The notes under the pieces are model-generated. The model ran no database searches and was not told the DNA's origin. It saw only the letters and a program-made list of their open reading frames with translations. From JBBKXP01 sp038251315 (GTDB lineage: Bacteria; Pseudomonadota; Alphaproteobacteria; Rhodobacterales; Rhodobacteraceae), in the NCBI GenBank assembly GCA_038251315.1, contig JBBSBK010000007.1:1-58938 (forward strand): DNA of 58,938 nt, written 5' to 3'. The number at the start of each line of letters is the position of its first letter. Position 1 is the stretch's first letter. Made by a program: the position numbers and the translations under genes. Positions 37,105 to 45,921 of the stretch are shown here, one piece after another.

Positions 37105-38192
37105 CACGCCGCCTCTGCATATGCGGCGGGGGCGACAAGTGTGCCGTCCGGGCCAAAGACATACACATGCGACGGGTCGAGATAGACGCGCACGTCCTGT
37201 CCGGGACGCAAGCTGCGGACGCCGTGAATCAGCCCGACCCAGCGGGCACCGTCGATGTCGAGGTGGACAAAGGTTTCCGACCCGGTGATCTCGGTCACTT
37301 TCAGCCGGGCGGTAAACGCCATCGCGCTTTCGGAATGGTCGTCCAGTCCAAGGTGGTTCGGCCGAAACCCCAAGGTATAGTCCCCGTCGCTTAGCGCCGA
37401 AAGCGGGCCTGGCACAGCAAGTGTTGCCCCGGTGCCAAGGGTGAACATGTCGCCCGCCTTGTGCACGTCCAGAAAGTTCATCGGCGGATCCGAAAACACG
37501 CGCGCTGTCGTGGCATCCTGCGGCTTGCGATAGACAAGGGGCGTCGGCCCGAATTGCGTCATCCGTCCCTCCCACAGCGTCGCGGTATTGCCGCCAAGCA
37601 GCAGCGCCTCTTCGGGTTCGGTCGTCGCGTAGACAAAGATCGCGCCCGAGCGTTCGAAAATCTTGGGGATTTCCGCACGCAGTTCTTCGCGCAGCTTGTA
37701 GTCGAGGTTCGCAAGCGGTTCGTCCAGCAGCACCAGACCTGCGTTCTTGACCAGCGCCCGTGCAAGGGCACAGCGCTGCTGCTGCCCCCCGGACAATTCA
37801 AGCGGCTTGCGGTCAAGCAGGCCGGTCAGCTTCATCATCTCGGCGGTTTCGCGGACCCGGCGGTCGATCTCCTGGCGCGACTCGCCCATCAACTTGACCG
37901 GCGAGGCGATGTTTTCAAAAACGGTCATCGAGGGGTAGTTGATGAACTGCTGATAGACCATTGCGACCTTGCGATCCTGCACGCGCATGCCGGTCACGTC
38001 GTCGCCGTTCCAGATGACCCGGCCGGTCGCGGGTGCGTCCAGACCTGCCATCAGCCGCATCAACGAAGTCTTGCCGGCCAGCGTCGGGCCCAGAAGCACG
38101 TTCATCGTGCCCTTCTGCAAGGTCAGGGTGATCGGGTGGATGTGGGTGCGCCCCGCAACCACCTTCGAGACGCCATCGAGGGTCAGTGTCAT
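37104..38192 (-). CDS. glpS: glycerol ABC transporter ATP-binding protein GlpS (switch His missing)
   Basis: A 362-residue MalK-type ATPase. The Walker A GPTLAGKTS is a minimal match, the signature LSGGQQQRCALARAL is canonical, and Walker B VLLDEPLANLD is intact. The H-loop, normally VTHDQ, reads ATTEPEEA, so the catalytic switch His is Thr. Together with GlpT this gives one complete composite ATP site and one degenerate site. It overlaps glpD by ATGA. Confidence 0.88.
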   Translation of the reverse strand: MTLTLDGVSKVVAGRTHIHPITLTLQKGTMNVLLGPTLAGKTSLMRLMAGLDAPATGRVIWNGDDVTGMRVQDRKVAMVYQQFINYPSMTVFENIASPVKLMGESRQEIDRRVRETAEMMKLTGLLDRKPLELSGGQQQRCALARALVKNAGLVLLDEPLANLDYKLREELRAEIPKIFERSGAIFVYATTEPEEALLLGGNTATLWEGRMTQFGPTPLVYRKPQDATTARVFSDPPMNFLDVHKAGDMFTLGTGATLAVPGPLSALSDGDYTLGFRPNHLGLDDHSESAMAFTARLKVTEITGSETFVHLDIDGARWVGLIHGVRSLRPGQDVRVYLDPSHVYVFGPDGTLVAPAAYAEAA

Positions 38193-39814
38193 ATCGCTCT
38201 TTCCTTCCGGTCCGGGCGCGCCGTGTGGTCTGATTGCCGGTGCTGCATCCAGGTGTCGAGCCGGGCAATCTCGACGTCGGTCAGCCGAAGGCCCAACTTG
38301 TTGCGGCGCCAGACCACGTCCTCGGCGCTGCGCGCGAATTCGTACTTGATCAACCAGTCGACCTCGCGCTCGGTCAGCGTCGCCCCGAACGCCTCGCCCA
38401 GATCGGCCTCGCTCTGCGCCCCCGCCAGAAGCTGTTGCGCCTCGGTCCCGTAGGCTCTGACAAGTCGGCGCGCCCAAGTGGGCGTCAAGAACGCGTAGTC
38501 ACGCTGTAGCGCGTCGATCAGCGATTGCACCCCGTCGACCGGAAAGTCACCGCCGGGCAATGCCACGCCCGCCGTCCAGGGTCCGGAACTGCCGGGAAAA
38601 AACGGCACGATCTTTTCCATCGCATCCTCGGCCAGCTTGCGGAACGTCGTGATCTTGCCGCCGAAGATGTTCAGGACCGGCGGGCCGCCGGCGTCGTCGA
38701 TCTTGAGAACGTAGTCCCGCGTTGCTGCCGTGGCCGACCGCGCGCCGTCGTCGTAAAGCGGGCGCACCCCGGAATAGGTCCAGACAACGTCATCGGCGCT
38801 GATGTCCCGCTTGAAATACGTGTTTGCGAATGCGATCAGGTAGGCTTGTTCCTCTGGTGTGCAAACGGGTTCTACCGACGGGTCTTCGTGTTCCGCGTCG
38901 GTGGTGCCGATCAGGGTAAAGTCGGTCTCGTAAGGGATCGCAAAGATGATCCGACCATCCTCGCCCTGAAAGAAATAGCACTTGTCATGGTCATAAAGCC
39001 GCTGTGTCACGATATGGCTGCCGCGCACCAGCCGCACGCCTTCGGTCGAGTTCGACCGGATCTTGTTGTGGATGATGTCGCCGACCCACGGCCCGCCCGC
39101 GTTGACCAACATCCGGGCACGGTGCTGTCTGGTCTCGCCGTCGGTGTCTTCGGTCGTGACCTCCCAAAGGTCGCCAGACCGGGCGGCGGACAGCACCTTG
39201 GTGCGCACCATGATTTCGGCACCACGGGCGGCGGCGTCGCGGGCGTTCAGCACGACCAGCCGCGAATCCTCGATCCAGCAGTCCGAATATTCGAACGCCT
39301 TGCGGAACCTGTCCTCGAGCGGTGCGCCCTCGGGCGTGTCGCGCAGATCGAAGGTCCGGGTTCCCGGCAGAATGGTCCGACCGCCCAGAGTGTCGTAAAG
39401 AAACAGGCCGAACCGGATCAGCCAGGCCGGGCGGCGCCCCTTCATCCAGGGCATTACGACATTCAGGATCCGCGAGGTCGGCGTCGTCCCCTCGAACCGC
39501 ATGTCGGGGCTGTAGGGCAGCACAAAGCGCATCGGCCACGCGATGTGCGGCATCGCGCGCAACAGCACCTCGCGCTCGGCCAGCGCGTGGCGCACCAGAT
39601 TGATTTCGAAATATTCCAGATAACGCAAACCGCCGTGAAACAGCTTGGTCGAGGCGCTGGAGGTTGCCGAGGCCAGATCGTTCATCTCGGCCAGCGCGAC
39701 CCGCATCCCGCGCCCCGCCGCGTCCCGCGCGATGCCGCAGCCATTGATCCCGCCGCCGATCACGAACAGATCAAGCGGCATGTCGATGGCATGGGGCGGC
39801 GCGAACGATGTCAT
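38189..39814 (-). CDS. glpD: FAD-dependent glycerol-3-phosphate dehydrogenase
   Basis: A 541-residue flavoenzyme that oxidises sn-glycerol-3-phosphate to dihydroxyacetone phosphate and feeds electrons to quinone at the membrane. The FAD motif is LFVIGGGINGCGIARDAAGR near residue 16. Also visible are SSASTKLFHGGLRYLE, VNAGGPWVGDI, IFAIPYETDFTLIGTTD, the YSGVRPL segment and NIFGGKITTFRKLAE. The ATG at 39814 has a GGGGAGG site. It is the first gene of the glycerol operon and divergent from glpR. Confidence 0.95.
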   Translation of the reverse strand: MTSFAPPHAIDMPLDLFVIGGGINGCGIARDAAGRGMRVALAEMNDLASATSSASTKLFHGGLRYLEYFEINLVRHALAEREVLLRAMPHIAWPMRFVLPYSPDMRFEGTTPTSRILNVVMPWMKGRRPAWLIRFGLFLYDTLGGRTILPGTRTFDLRDTPEGAPLEDRFRKAFEYSDCWIEDSRLVVLNARDAAARGAEIMVRTKVLSAARSGDLWEVTTEDTDGETRQHRARMLVNAGGPWVGDIIHNKIRSNSTEGVRLVRGSHIVTQRLYDHDKCYFFQGEDGRIIFAIPYETDFTLIGTTDAEHEDPSVEPVCTPEEQAYLIAFANTYFKRDISADDVVWTYSGVRPLYDDGARSATAATRDYVLKIDDAGGPPVLNIFGGKITTFRKLAEDAMEKIVPFFPGSSGPWTAGVALPGGDFPVDGVQSLIDALQRDYAFLTPTWARRLVRAYGTEAQQLLAGAQSEADLGEAFGATLTEREVDWLIKYEFARSAEDVVWRRNKLGLRLTDVEIARLDTWMQHRQSDHTARPDRKERAI

Positions 39815-39849
39815 TGAGCCTCCCCACTCTCTGATAGCGTATTTTGCTA

Positions 39850-39878
39850 TTCGTAGGATGGCCATGCTATCGCGTCAA
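39850..39878 (-). promoter_or_regulatory. candidate glpD operon promoter
   Basis: On the minus strand TTGACG (39873-39878) and TACGAA (39850-39855) are separated by 17 bp. This predicts a start about 30 nt upstream of the glpD ATG. The -10 match is weak. Confidence 0.35.
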
Positions 39879-39883
39879 CACGA

Positions 39884-39900
39884 ATGTTCGCTTATGTTCG
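39884..39900 (+). promoter_or_regulatory. tandem ATGTTCG repeats, candidate GlpR operator
   Basis: ATGTTCG occurs at 39884-39890 and 39894-39900, a 10-bp direct repeat. The same heptamer is the half-site of the E. coli GlpR consensus, though there it is arranged as a palindrome. It lies between the divergent glpD and glpR starts and next to further TTTTTCG repeats to about 39925. Confidence 0.5.
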
Positions 39901-39973
39901 TTTTTCGCGTCATTCTTTTTCGATATCGTAGGAATGCTTCGTGTCTCGCTTCGATCCGGCCAACTCCGAAGAA

Positions 39974-40002
39974 TTGACAGGATGGCTCCGTATCGCGCAT
40001 AT
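39974..40002 (+). promoter_or_regulatory. candidate glpR promoter
   Basis: TTGACA (39974-39979), 17 bp, then GCATAT (39997-40002). Transcription would begin about 25 nt before the ATG at 40033, which supports that start over the longer upstream frame. Confidence 0.45.
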
Positions 40003-40032
40003 CGCAGTGGCATCCCTGTGGACGAGGCTCTG

Positions 40033-40803
40033 ATGTCGCAAACCTTCCGGTTGACAGAAATTCTCGAGATCGCGCGCCGCGACGGCAAAGTAACCGTCGA
40101 GGGACTGGCCGAGCATTTCGGCGTGACCCTGCAAACGATCCGACGCGACCTGGGTGAACTGTCCGAACGTGCCCGGCTTGACCGCGTGCATGGCGGCGCG
40201 GTGCTGCCGTCCGGCACCACCAACATCGGCTACGAGGAGCGGCGTCAGTTGAACGCCGAAGCCAAAATCGCGATCGCCAGCGCCTGCGTCGCGCATATTC
40301 CCGAGGATTGCGCGTTGTTCCTCAACATCGGCACCAGCACCGAGGCGGTAGCCCGCGAACTGCTGCACCACCGCAACCTGCTGGTCGTGACCAACAACAT
40401 GAACGTGGCCAACATCCTTGTCGCCAATCCGGACTGCAACATCATCGTCAGTGGCGGCACCCTGCGCCGGTCGGATGGCGGGCTGATAGGACCGCAGACG
40501 ATCGAGGCAATCCGAAAGTTCAAATTTGATATCGCTGTGATCGGCTGTTCGGCGATGGATGTTGACGGCGACATCCTCGACTTCGACATTCAGGAAGTGG
40601 GCGTCAGCCAGACAATCATCGCGCAGTCCCGCAAGACGTTCCTCGTCGCAGATCACTCCAAGTTCCTCCGTACCGCGCCAGCGCGGATCGCGTCGCTGTC
40701 AGACCTCGACACCTTGTTCTGCGACGCACCCCTGCCCGCAGACCTGGGGGCCCGTTGCGCTGCGTGGGGCACGAAGGTCATCACCGCCCCGCCTACAATT
40801 TAG
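40033..40803 (+). CDS. glpR: DeoR-family regulator of glycerol metabolism (GlpR-like)
   Basis: A 256-residue regulator. The N-terminal DeoR winged helix has the signature VTVEGLAEHFGVTLQTIRRD, followed by RVHGGAV; the C-terminal sugar-phosphate sensor contains NIGTSTEAVARELL, TNNMNVANIL, SGGTLRR and ADHSKF. DeoR-type GlpR proteins sense glycerol-3-phosphate. Divergent from glpD, so it most likely controls the glp operon and itself. The ATG at 40033 has a GAGG site and lies just after a candidate promoter. Confidence 0.9.
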   Translation: MSQTFRLTEILEIARRDGKVTVEGLAEHFGVTLQTIRRDLGELSERARLDRVHGGAVLPSGTTNIGYEERRQLNAEAKIAIASACVAHIPEDCALFLNIGTSTEAVARELLHHRNLLVVTNNMNVANILVANPDCNIIVSGGTLRRSDGGLIGPQTIEAIRKFKFDIAVIGCSAMDVDGDILDFDIQEVGVSQTIIAQSRKTFLVADHSKFLRTAPARIASLSDLDTLFCDAPLPADLGARCAAWGTKVITAPPTI

Positions 40804-40943
40804 TCACAAGCCCGAAAGGCGCTGTCAGAAAAGCCCGTTTGGGCCAGAGGCGCCGCCCGTGGCGCAAAGTCCACCTGGCCACGGACTCGGCCGCATCGGA
40901 CAACCGCGCCGCTGAATTCCCAACCAAGCCAGAAAGAAAGGCA

Positions 40944-40986
40944 TTGACAAATTAGAACGTTCCAGTGAATTTGATGGAACGTTCCA
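40944..40986 (+). promoter_or_regulatory. promoter with two LacI-type palindromic operators
   Basis: A consensus -35 TTGACA (40944-40949) is followed by TAGAACGTTCCA (40953-40964) in the place of the -35/-10 spacer and by the perfect palindrome TGGAACGTTCCA (40975-40986), centre to centre 22 bp. A central CG palindrome is typical of LacI-family operators. The same perfect palindrome recurs at 57752-57763. This promoter should drive the Gfo/Idh-to-Dabb operon under the LacI regulator encoded at 53.7 kb. Confidence 0.7.
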
Positions 40987-41003
40987 AAAAGTGGAGATCG
41001 AGA

Positions 41004-42008
41004 GTGAACTGGGCGTTGATCGGCGCAAGCACAATCGCCAGAGAGTTCATGATCGACGCGATTCGATCGGCACCCGAGGGCCATGTGCTCTGGGTCATCA
41101 GCGGCACGCCCGAGCGGGCGGCAGCGTTTGCAAAGCAACACAGCATTCCGCACTCGGGCACGGATATCCGCGTACCACTGGCGGACCCCGAGGTCGCGGC
41201 TGTCTATATCTCTTCAACGAACGAAAAGCATTATCCACAGGCGATGGCGGCGATGGCGGCGGGCAAGCATGTGCTGTGTGAAAAGCCGCTGGCTCTGACA
41301 CGCAGTGATGCCGCCGAAATGGTCGCGGCGGCCGCGTGCGCCGGGGTCGTGTTCGCGACCAACCACCACCTGCGCTGTTCGGGCAGTCACCGTGCAGTGC
41401 GCGATCTGATCACCTCGGGACAGGTTGGCGCCGTGCTTTCCATGCGGATTTTTCATGCCGTTCACCTGCCCCAAAGCCTGCGGGGCTGGCGAATTAATTC
41501 GGTCGCAGCGGGCGGCGGTGTGGTGCCCGACATCACGGTGCATGACGCCGATGTGGTGCGGTTTCTGTTGGGCGAAGACCCGGTGAGCGTGGTGGCCCAA
41601 GTGGCAAGTTCCGGCATGGGACAGGGGGTCGAGGATTCGGCGATGTCGGTCTGGACCATGCCGTCGGGCGCGATGGTGATGAGCCACGAAAGCTTTACCC
41701 ATCCCTTCGCGGGCAACGGCCTTGAGGTCCACGGCACCAAAGGCTCGATTTTCGCGCGGGGCGTGATGACGCAGCAGCCGGTGGGCGAAATCGAACTGGT
41801 CACGCAGGCCGGGCGCGAGGCTGTGCCCTATTCAAATCACAACCTTTATGCATATGGCATTTCGCAGTTCTGCGCCGCTGTTGCTGGCGTGGGATCACCT
41901 GCGGCAAGAGGGATGGACGGCGTTAAATCGCTAGCGGTCGCAGAGGCCGTCCGCGCGGCGGCGCAAACCGGCCGACAGGTGACGGTGAATTACGGTGCGT
42001 CCCGATGA
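41004..42008 (+). CDS. Gfo/Idh/MocA family oxidoreductase
   Basis: A 334-residue NAD(P)-dependent dehydrogenase with Rossmann motif VNWALIGASTIAREFM and the catalytic-Lys motif HVLCEKPLALT. The C-terminal domain has VVPDITVHDADVVRFLLGEDP. The start is GTG at 41004 with a GGAGA site; a longer frame from 40965 would begin inside the operator region. It is the first gene of the LacI-controlled operon and overlaps the CoA-transferase gene (ATGA). The substrate is presumably a sugar, cyclitol or derivative. Confidence 0.82.
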   Translation: MNWALIGASTIAREFMIDAIRSAPEGHVLWVISGTPERAAAFAKQHSIPHSGTDIRVPLADPEVAAVYISSTNEKHYPQAMAAMAAGKHVLCEKPLALTRSDAAEMVAAAACAGVVFATNHHLRCSGSHRAVRDLITSGQVGAVLSMRIFHAVHLPQSLRGWRINSVAAGGGVVPDITVHDADVVRFLLGEDPVSVVAQVASSGMGQGVEDSAMSVWTMPSGAMVMSHESFTHPFAGNGLEVHGTKGSIFARGVMTQQPVGEIELVTQAGREAVPYSNHNLYAYGISQFCAAVAGVGSPAARGMDGVKSLAVAEAVRAAAQTGRQVTVNYGASR

Positions 42009-43576
42009 GCAAGGTTGTCACTGCCGCCGAGGCGGCGGCGCGCATTCCGGACGGGGCGGTCGTAACCGTGTCATCGTCGTCGGCGCTGGGGTGCCCCGAC
42101 CTTGTGCTGTGCGCCATCGGCGAGCGGTTCGATGCGCAGGGTCATCCGCGCGATCTGACGACGATCCATCCGATTGCGGCGGGCGACATGTATGGCGTCA
42201 AAGGCGTCGATCACATCGCCAAGGACGGGCTTTTGGCGCGAATTCTGGGTGGTTCCTATCCTTCGGGGCCGTCGTCCAAGCCGATGCCCGAAATCTGGAA
42301 GATGATCGTCGAAGACCGGGTGGCGGCTTATAACGTGCCCTCTGGCATCCTGTTCGACATGAACCGCGAGGCAGCGGCAAATCGCCCCGGAGTGCTGACC
42401 AAAGTGGGCCTGAAAACTTTTGTCGATCCGGTCCGCGAAGGTTGCGCGATGAATGCGCGCGCCGCACGCGACCCGATCGTATCGCGCACCAATTTCATGG
42501 GCGATACCTGGCTGCACTTCCCTAATATTGTGCCAACAGTCGCGATCCTGCGCGCCACCACCGCCGACGAACACGGCAACCTGACCTATGAACACGAGGG
42601 TGCCTATCTGGGTGGACTTGAACAGGCGATCTGCGTGCGCAATCACGGCGGTTTGGTGATCGCCCAAGTCAGCCGCGTGACCAAGCGCGGCAGTTTGCGG
42701 CCGCATGATGTCCGGGTGCCGGGGCATCTGGTCGATGTCATTGTCATCGATCCAATCCAGAAACAGACCTGCGAAACACTGTATGATCCTGCCATTTCGG
42801 GGCAGGTGATGCGCCCGTGGAGCAGCTTTTCCCTTGCCGAACACAGTGTCGAAAAGGTCATCGCGCGGCGTGCGGCGATGGAGCTGCGGCCCGGCATGAC
42901 GGCCAACCTGGGGTTCGGCATTTCGGCGATGGTGCCGCGCATCCTGCTGGAAGAGGGCCATCCCGAGGCGGTGACATGGGCGATCGAACAGGGCGCCGTT
43001 GGGGGGATGCCGCTGACCGACTTTGCGTTTGGCTGTGCGTCGAACGCAGACGCCTTCGTGCCCTCGCCGCAGCAATTCATCTACTTTCAGGGTGCGGGGT
43101 TCGATGTGTCGTTCCTGTCGTTCATGGAGATCGACACCGAAGGCAACGTCAATGTCTCAAAACTTGGCAAAAAACCTTATCTGACAGCCGGTTGTGGCGG
43201 GTTCGTCGATATCACTGCGCACGCGAAAAAAATCGTATTCTCCGGCTGGTTCGAGGCCGGAGCCGAGATCGCGCTGAGTGACGACGGGCTGCGAATCGAA
43301 AAAGCCGGCAAGTTTACCAAGATGGTTCAAGCGGTCGAACATGTGACGTTTTCGGGTGAACGGGCGCGCGAGCAGGGGCAGGACGTGCTGTATATCACCG
43401 AGCGTTGCGTGATGCGGCTGGGGGTCGGCGGCCTTGTCGCCACTGAAATCATGCCCGGCATTTACCCCGCTCGCGACATCGTCGCCGCCAGCAGCGGCCG
43501 GGTCACGGTGGCACCTAATGCGATCACCCTGCCGCTGTCGCTGCTGCGCGACGCACCGATGGGGTGGGGGGCATGA
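42005..43576 (+). CDS. family I CoA-transferase, fused alpha-beta (YdiF/propionate CoA-transferase type)
   Basis: A 523-residue enzyme combining both CoA-transferase halves. The catalytic Glu lies in EQGAVGG near residue 328, with GGFVDIT and the glycine-rich NLGFGISAMVPRIL segments nearby. It moves CoA from a donor such as acetyl-CoA to a carboxylic acid. Its neighbours (enoyl-CoA hydratase, aldehyde dehydrogenase) suggest that an acid produced in the pathway is activated to its CoA ester. It overlaps genes on both sides by ATGA. Confidence 0.88.
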   Translation: MSKVVTAAEAAARIPDGAVVTVSSSSALGCPDLVLCAIGERFDAQGHPRDLTTIHPIAAGDMYGVKGVDHIAKDGLLARILGGSYPSGPSSKPMPEIWKMIVEDRVAAYNVPSGILFDMNREAAANRPGVLTKVGLKTFVDPVREGCAMNARAARDPIVSRTNFMGDTWLHFPNIVPTVAILRATTADEHGNLTYEHEGAYLGGLEQAICVRNHGGLVIAQVSRVTKRGSLRPHDVRVPGHLVDVIVIDPIQKQTCETLYDPAISGQVMRPWSSFSLAEHSVEKVIARRAAMELRPGMTANLGFGISAMVPRILLEEGHPEAVTWAIEQGAVGGMPLTDFAFGCASNADAFVPSPQQFIYFQGAGFDVSFLSFMEIDTEGNVNVSKLGKKPYLTAGCGGFVDITAHAKKIVFSGWFEAGAEIALSDDGLRIEKAGKFTKMVQAVEHVTFSGERAREQGQDVLYITERCVMRLGVGGLVATEIMPGIYPARDIVAASSGRVTVAPNAITLPLSLLRDAPMGWGA

Positions 43577-44340
43577 GCGTGGTTCACCTGATCCTGCGCC
43601 GTCCGGTGGCCGAACTGCGGTTGGACAATCCGGCAAAAATGAATGCTTTTTCGTCTGAAATGCTCGGTCAGCTTGCTGCGCACCTGGAAATCATTGAGCG
43701 CGACGGATCAATCCGCGCCGTCATGGTCACAGCCGAAGGCGGGGCTGCGTTCTGCACCGGGGCCGATATCAACGGTTGGGGCGATCTTGGCCCCGCTGAA
43801 TTTGCCCGTCACTGGGTCCGCGACGGGCACCGGATTTTCGACCGGCTGGCGCGGCTATCCAAACCTACGATTGCCGTTGTGCAAGGCTACGCGTTCGGCG
43901 GCGGGCTAGAGCTGGCGGCGGCCTGCGACCTGCGGGTCATGGCCCCTGGTGCCAGCCTCGCCCTGCCTGAGGCGGGTGTTGGGATCGTGCCGGGCTGGTC
44001 GGGAACGCAACGCCTGTTGCGGCTGCTGCCCGAGGCGGCGGTCAAGGAAATGGCGCTGTTCGGGCGTCGGATCACGGCGGATCGGGCGCTGACATTGGGG
44101 TTTGCTGCTGCCGTTGACGCCGACCCGCGCGCCGCTGCCGAAGCGCTGATCGCGCGTGCCGTGACCCTGTCGCCGCGCGCGGTCGAGATTTCTAAATCCA
44201 TGATCCATGCGGCGCAGGGCGAAGACCGCGCCGCGATGATCGAGGCCTTGGGAAGTGCGGCCATTGCTGCCAGCGACGACCGCGCCGAAGGCGTCGCCGC
44301 CTTTCGCGACACGCGCAAACCAGACTTTTCAGGACGTTGA
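43573..44340 (+). CDS. enoyl-CoA hydratase/isomerase family protein
   Basis: A 255-residue crotonase with intact features: NPAKMNAFSSEM, oxyanion hole AFCTGADING, VQGYAFGGGLELAAACDLRV, the catalytic-Glu segment LPEAGVGIVPGWSGTQRL, and a second Glu in KEMALFGRRI. It probably hydrates an enoyl-CoA formed after CoA-transferase activation. The start lies in an ATGA overlap with the CoA-transferase gene. Confidence 0.88.
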   Translation: MSVVHLILRRPVAELRLDNPAKMNAFSSEMLGQLAAHLEIIERDGSIRAVMVTAEGGAAFCTGADINGWGDLGPAEFARHWVRDGHRIFDRLARLSKPTIAVVQGYAFGGGLELAAACDLRVMAPGASLALPEAGVGIVPGWSGTQRLLRLLPEAAVKEMALFGRRITADRALTLGFAAAVDADPRAAAEALIARAVTLSPRAVEISKSMIHAAQGEDRAAMIEALGSAAIAASDDRAEGVAAFRDTRKPDFSGR

Positions 44341-44342
44341 CC

Positions 44343-45875
44343 ATGAAAGACTTGCACATCATCACCGCGCAGACAGTCCCTATGCCGGATACGCCCTATG
44401 CGGCACGGCATTTCATTGATGGCGTTGCGCTGGATAGTGCCGACGGCCGCACGCTGGATCGGATTTCGCCATCGCACGGCATCGTCGTCAGTCAGGCCGC
44501 ACTGGGTGGCGAGACCGAGGCCGAGGCCGCGATTGCCGCCGCACGCCGCGCCTTTGACGATGGCCGCTGGAGCCGCCTGTCGGGTAAGGCCCGCGCCGCC
44601 GTGCTGCTGCGCGTTGCCGATCTGATCGAGGCGAACACCGAGCGTCTGGCGGTGATCGAGACGCTGGAAAGCGGCAAACCCATCGCCCAGTCGCGCGGCG
44701 AATGCGGCGGCGCCGCCGATCTTTGGCGCTATGCCGCAGCGCTGGCCCGCACCATCACCGGCGAAAGCCACAACGCGCTGGACCCCGATATACTGGGCGT
44801 TGTGCTTAAGGAACCGATCGGCGTCGTGTCGATCATCACGCCGTGGAATTTTCCATTCTGGATCCTGTCGCAAAAGCTGCCCTTCGCGCTGTCGGCGGGA
44901 TGCACCTGCGTCGTCAAGCCGTCCGAGATGACGCCATCGACCACGGCGATGCTGGCTGACATGCTGACCGAGGCTGGGCTACCCGCGGGCGTGTGCAATA
45001 TCGTGCTTGGTCCGGGTCAGACGGTAGGCAATCTGATGACCAAGCACCCGCATGTGGACATGGTGACGTTCACCGGCTCCACCGCCGTCGGCAAGCACAT
45101 CACACGCGCAGCGGGCGACACGCTCAAAAAGGTGGCGCTCGAGCTTGGCGGCAAGAACCCGCAGGTGATCTGCGCCGACGCTGATCTTGAAAGTGCCGCC
45201 GATGCGGTGACCTTCGGGATTTATTTCAACGTCGGTCAGTGCTGCAATTCGTCCAGCCGTATCATCGTGCACGAGGATATCGCCGATGCGTTCATCGCCC
45301 GCGTGGTGGCCCTGTCGTGCCGCGTGGCCTTTGGCAACCCAATGAACGAGGGCACGCAGGTGGGTGCCATCGTCACGCCCGAACACAACGTTCTGATCGA
45401 CCGCTACGTCCGGGAGGCGGTTGCGGCGGGAGCGGAGGTCTGCCTTGGCGGTGGCCCGCTGACCGTTGCCGGATATGGCACGCAGTTTTACCAGCCGACG
45501 GTGATCCGGGGCGTCACGCCCGACATGGCGATCGCGCGCGAAGAGGTGTTTGGCCCGGTCCTTGCGGTGCTGACGTTTCGCACCCTTGACGATGCTATTG
45601 CGCTGACCAACGACGCGACCTACGGCCTGTCGGCGGGGATCTGGAGCGAGAATATCCATACCTGCCTGACCTTTGCACGCCGTGCGCAGGCCGGCACGAT
45701 CTGGACCAATACCTGGATGGACGGCTTTCCCGAACTGGCCTTTGGCGGCGTCAAGCAGTCAGGCCAAGGACGTGAGATCGGGTCATATGGATTTGAGGAA
45801 TTCCTTGAGGTGAAATCGCTGGTCATGCGGATCGGCCGCACCCGCACACCCTGGGTCAAGACCCCTGTGGCCTAA
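44343..45875 (+). CDS. aldehyde dehydrogenase
   Basis: A 510-residue NAD(P)-dependent aldehyde dehydrogenase. Visible are PWNFPFWILSQKLPFAL, the cofactor region FTGSTAVGKHI, the general-base Glu in LELGGKNPQVI, the catalytic Cys in VGQCCNSSSRI, and EEVFGPVLAVLTF. It would oxidise an aldehyde to an acid, plausibly the product of one of the GMC enzymes encoded downstream. It starts 2 bp after the enoyl-CoA hydratase stop. Confidence 0.92.
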   Translation: MKDLHIITAQTVPMPDTPYAARHFIDGVALDSADGRTLDRISPSHGIVVSQAALGGETEAEAAIAAARRAFDDGRWSRLSGKARAAVLLRVADLIEANTERLAVIETLESGKPIAQSRGECGGAADLWRYAAALARTITGESHNALDPDILGVVLKEPIGVVSIITPWNFPFWILSQKLPFALSAGCTCVVKPSEMTPSTTAMLADMLTEAGLPAGVCNIVLGPGQTVGNLMTKHPHVDMVTFTGSTAVGKHITRAAGDTLKKVALELGGKNPQVICADADLESAADAVTFGIYFNVGQCCNSSSRIIVHEDIADAFIARVVALSCRVAFGNPMNEGTQVGAIVTPEHNVLIDRYVREAVAAGAEVCLGGGPLTVAGYGTQFYQPTVIRGVTPDMAIAREEVFGPVLAVLTFRTLDDAIALTNDATYGLSAGIWSENIHTCLTFARRAQAGTIWTNTWMDGFPELAFGGVKQSGQGREIGSYGFEEFLEVKSLVMRIGRTRTPWVKTPVA

Positions 45876-45921
45876 CGCCAGAGGGCAGAAACTGAAAACG
45901 CAACTTTTGGGAGGAAAACCG

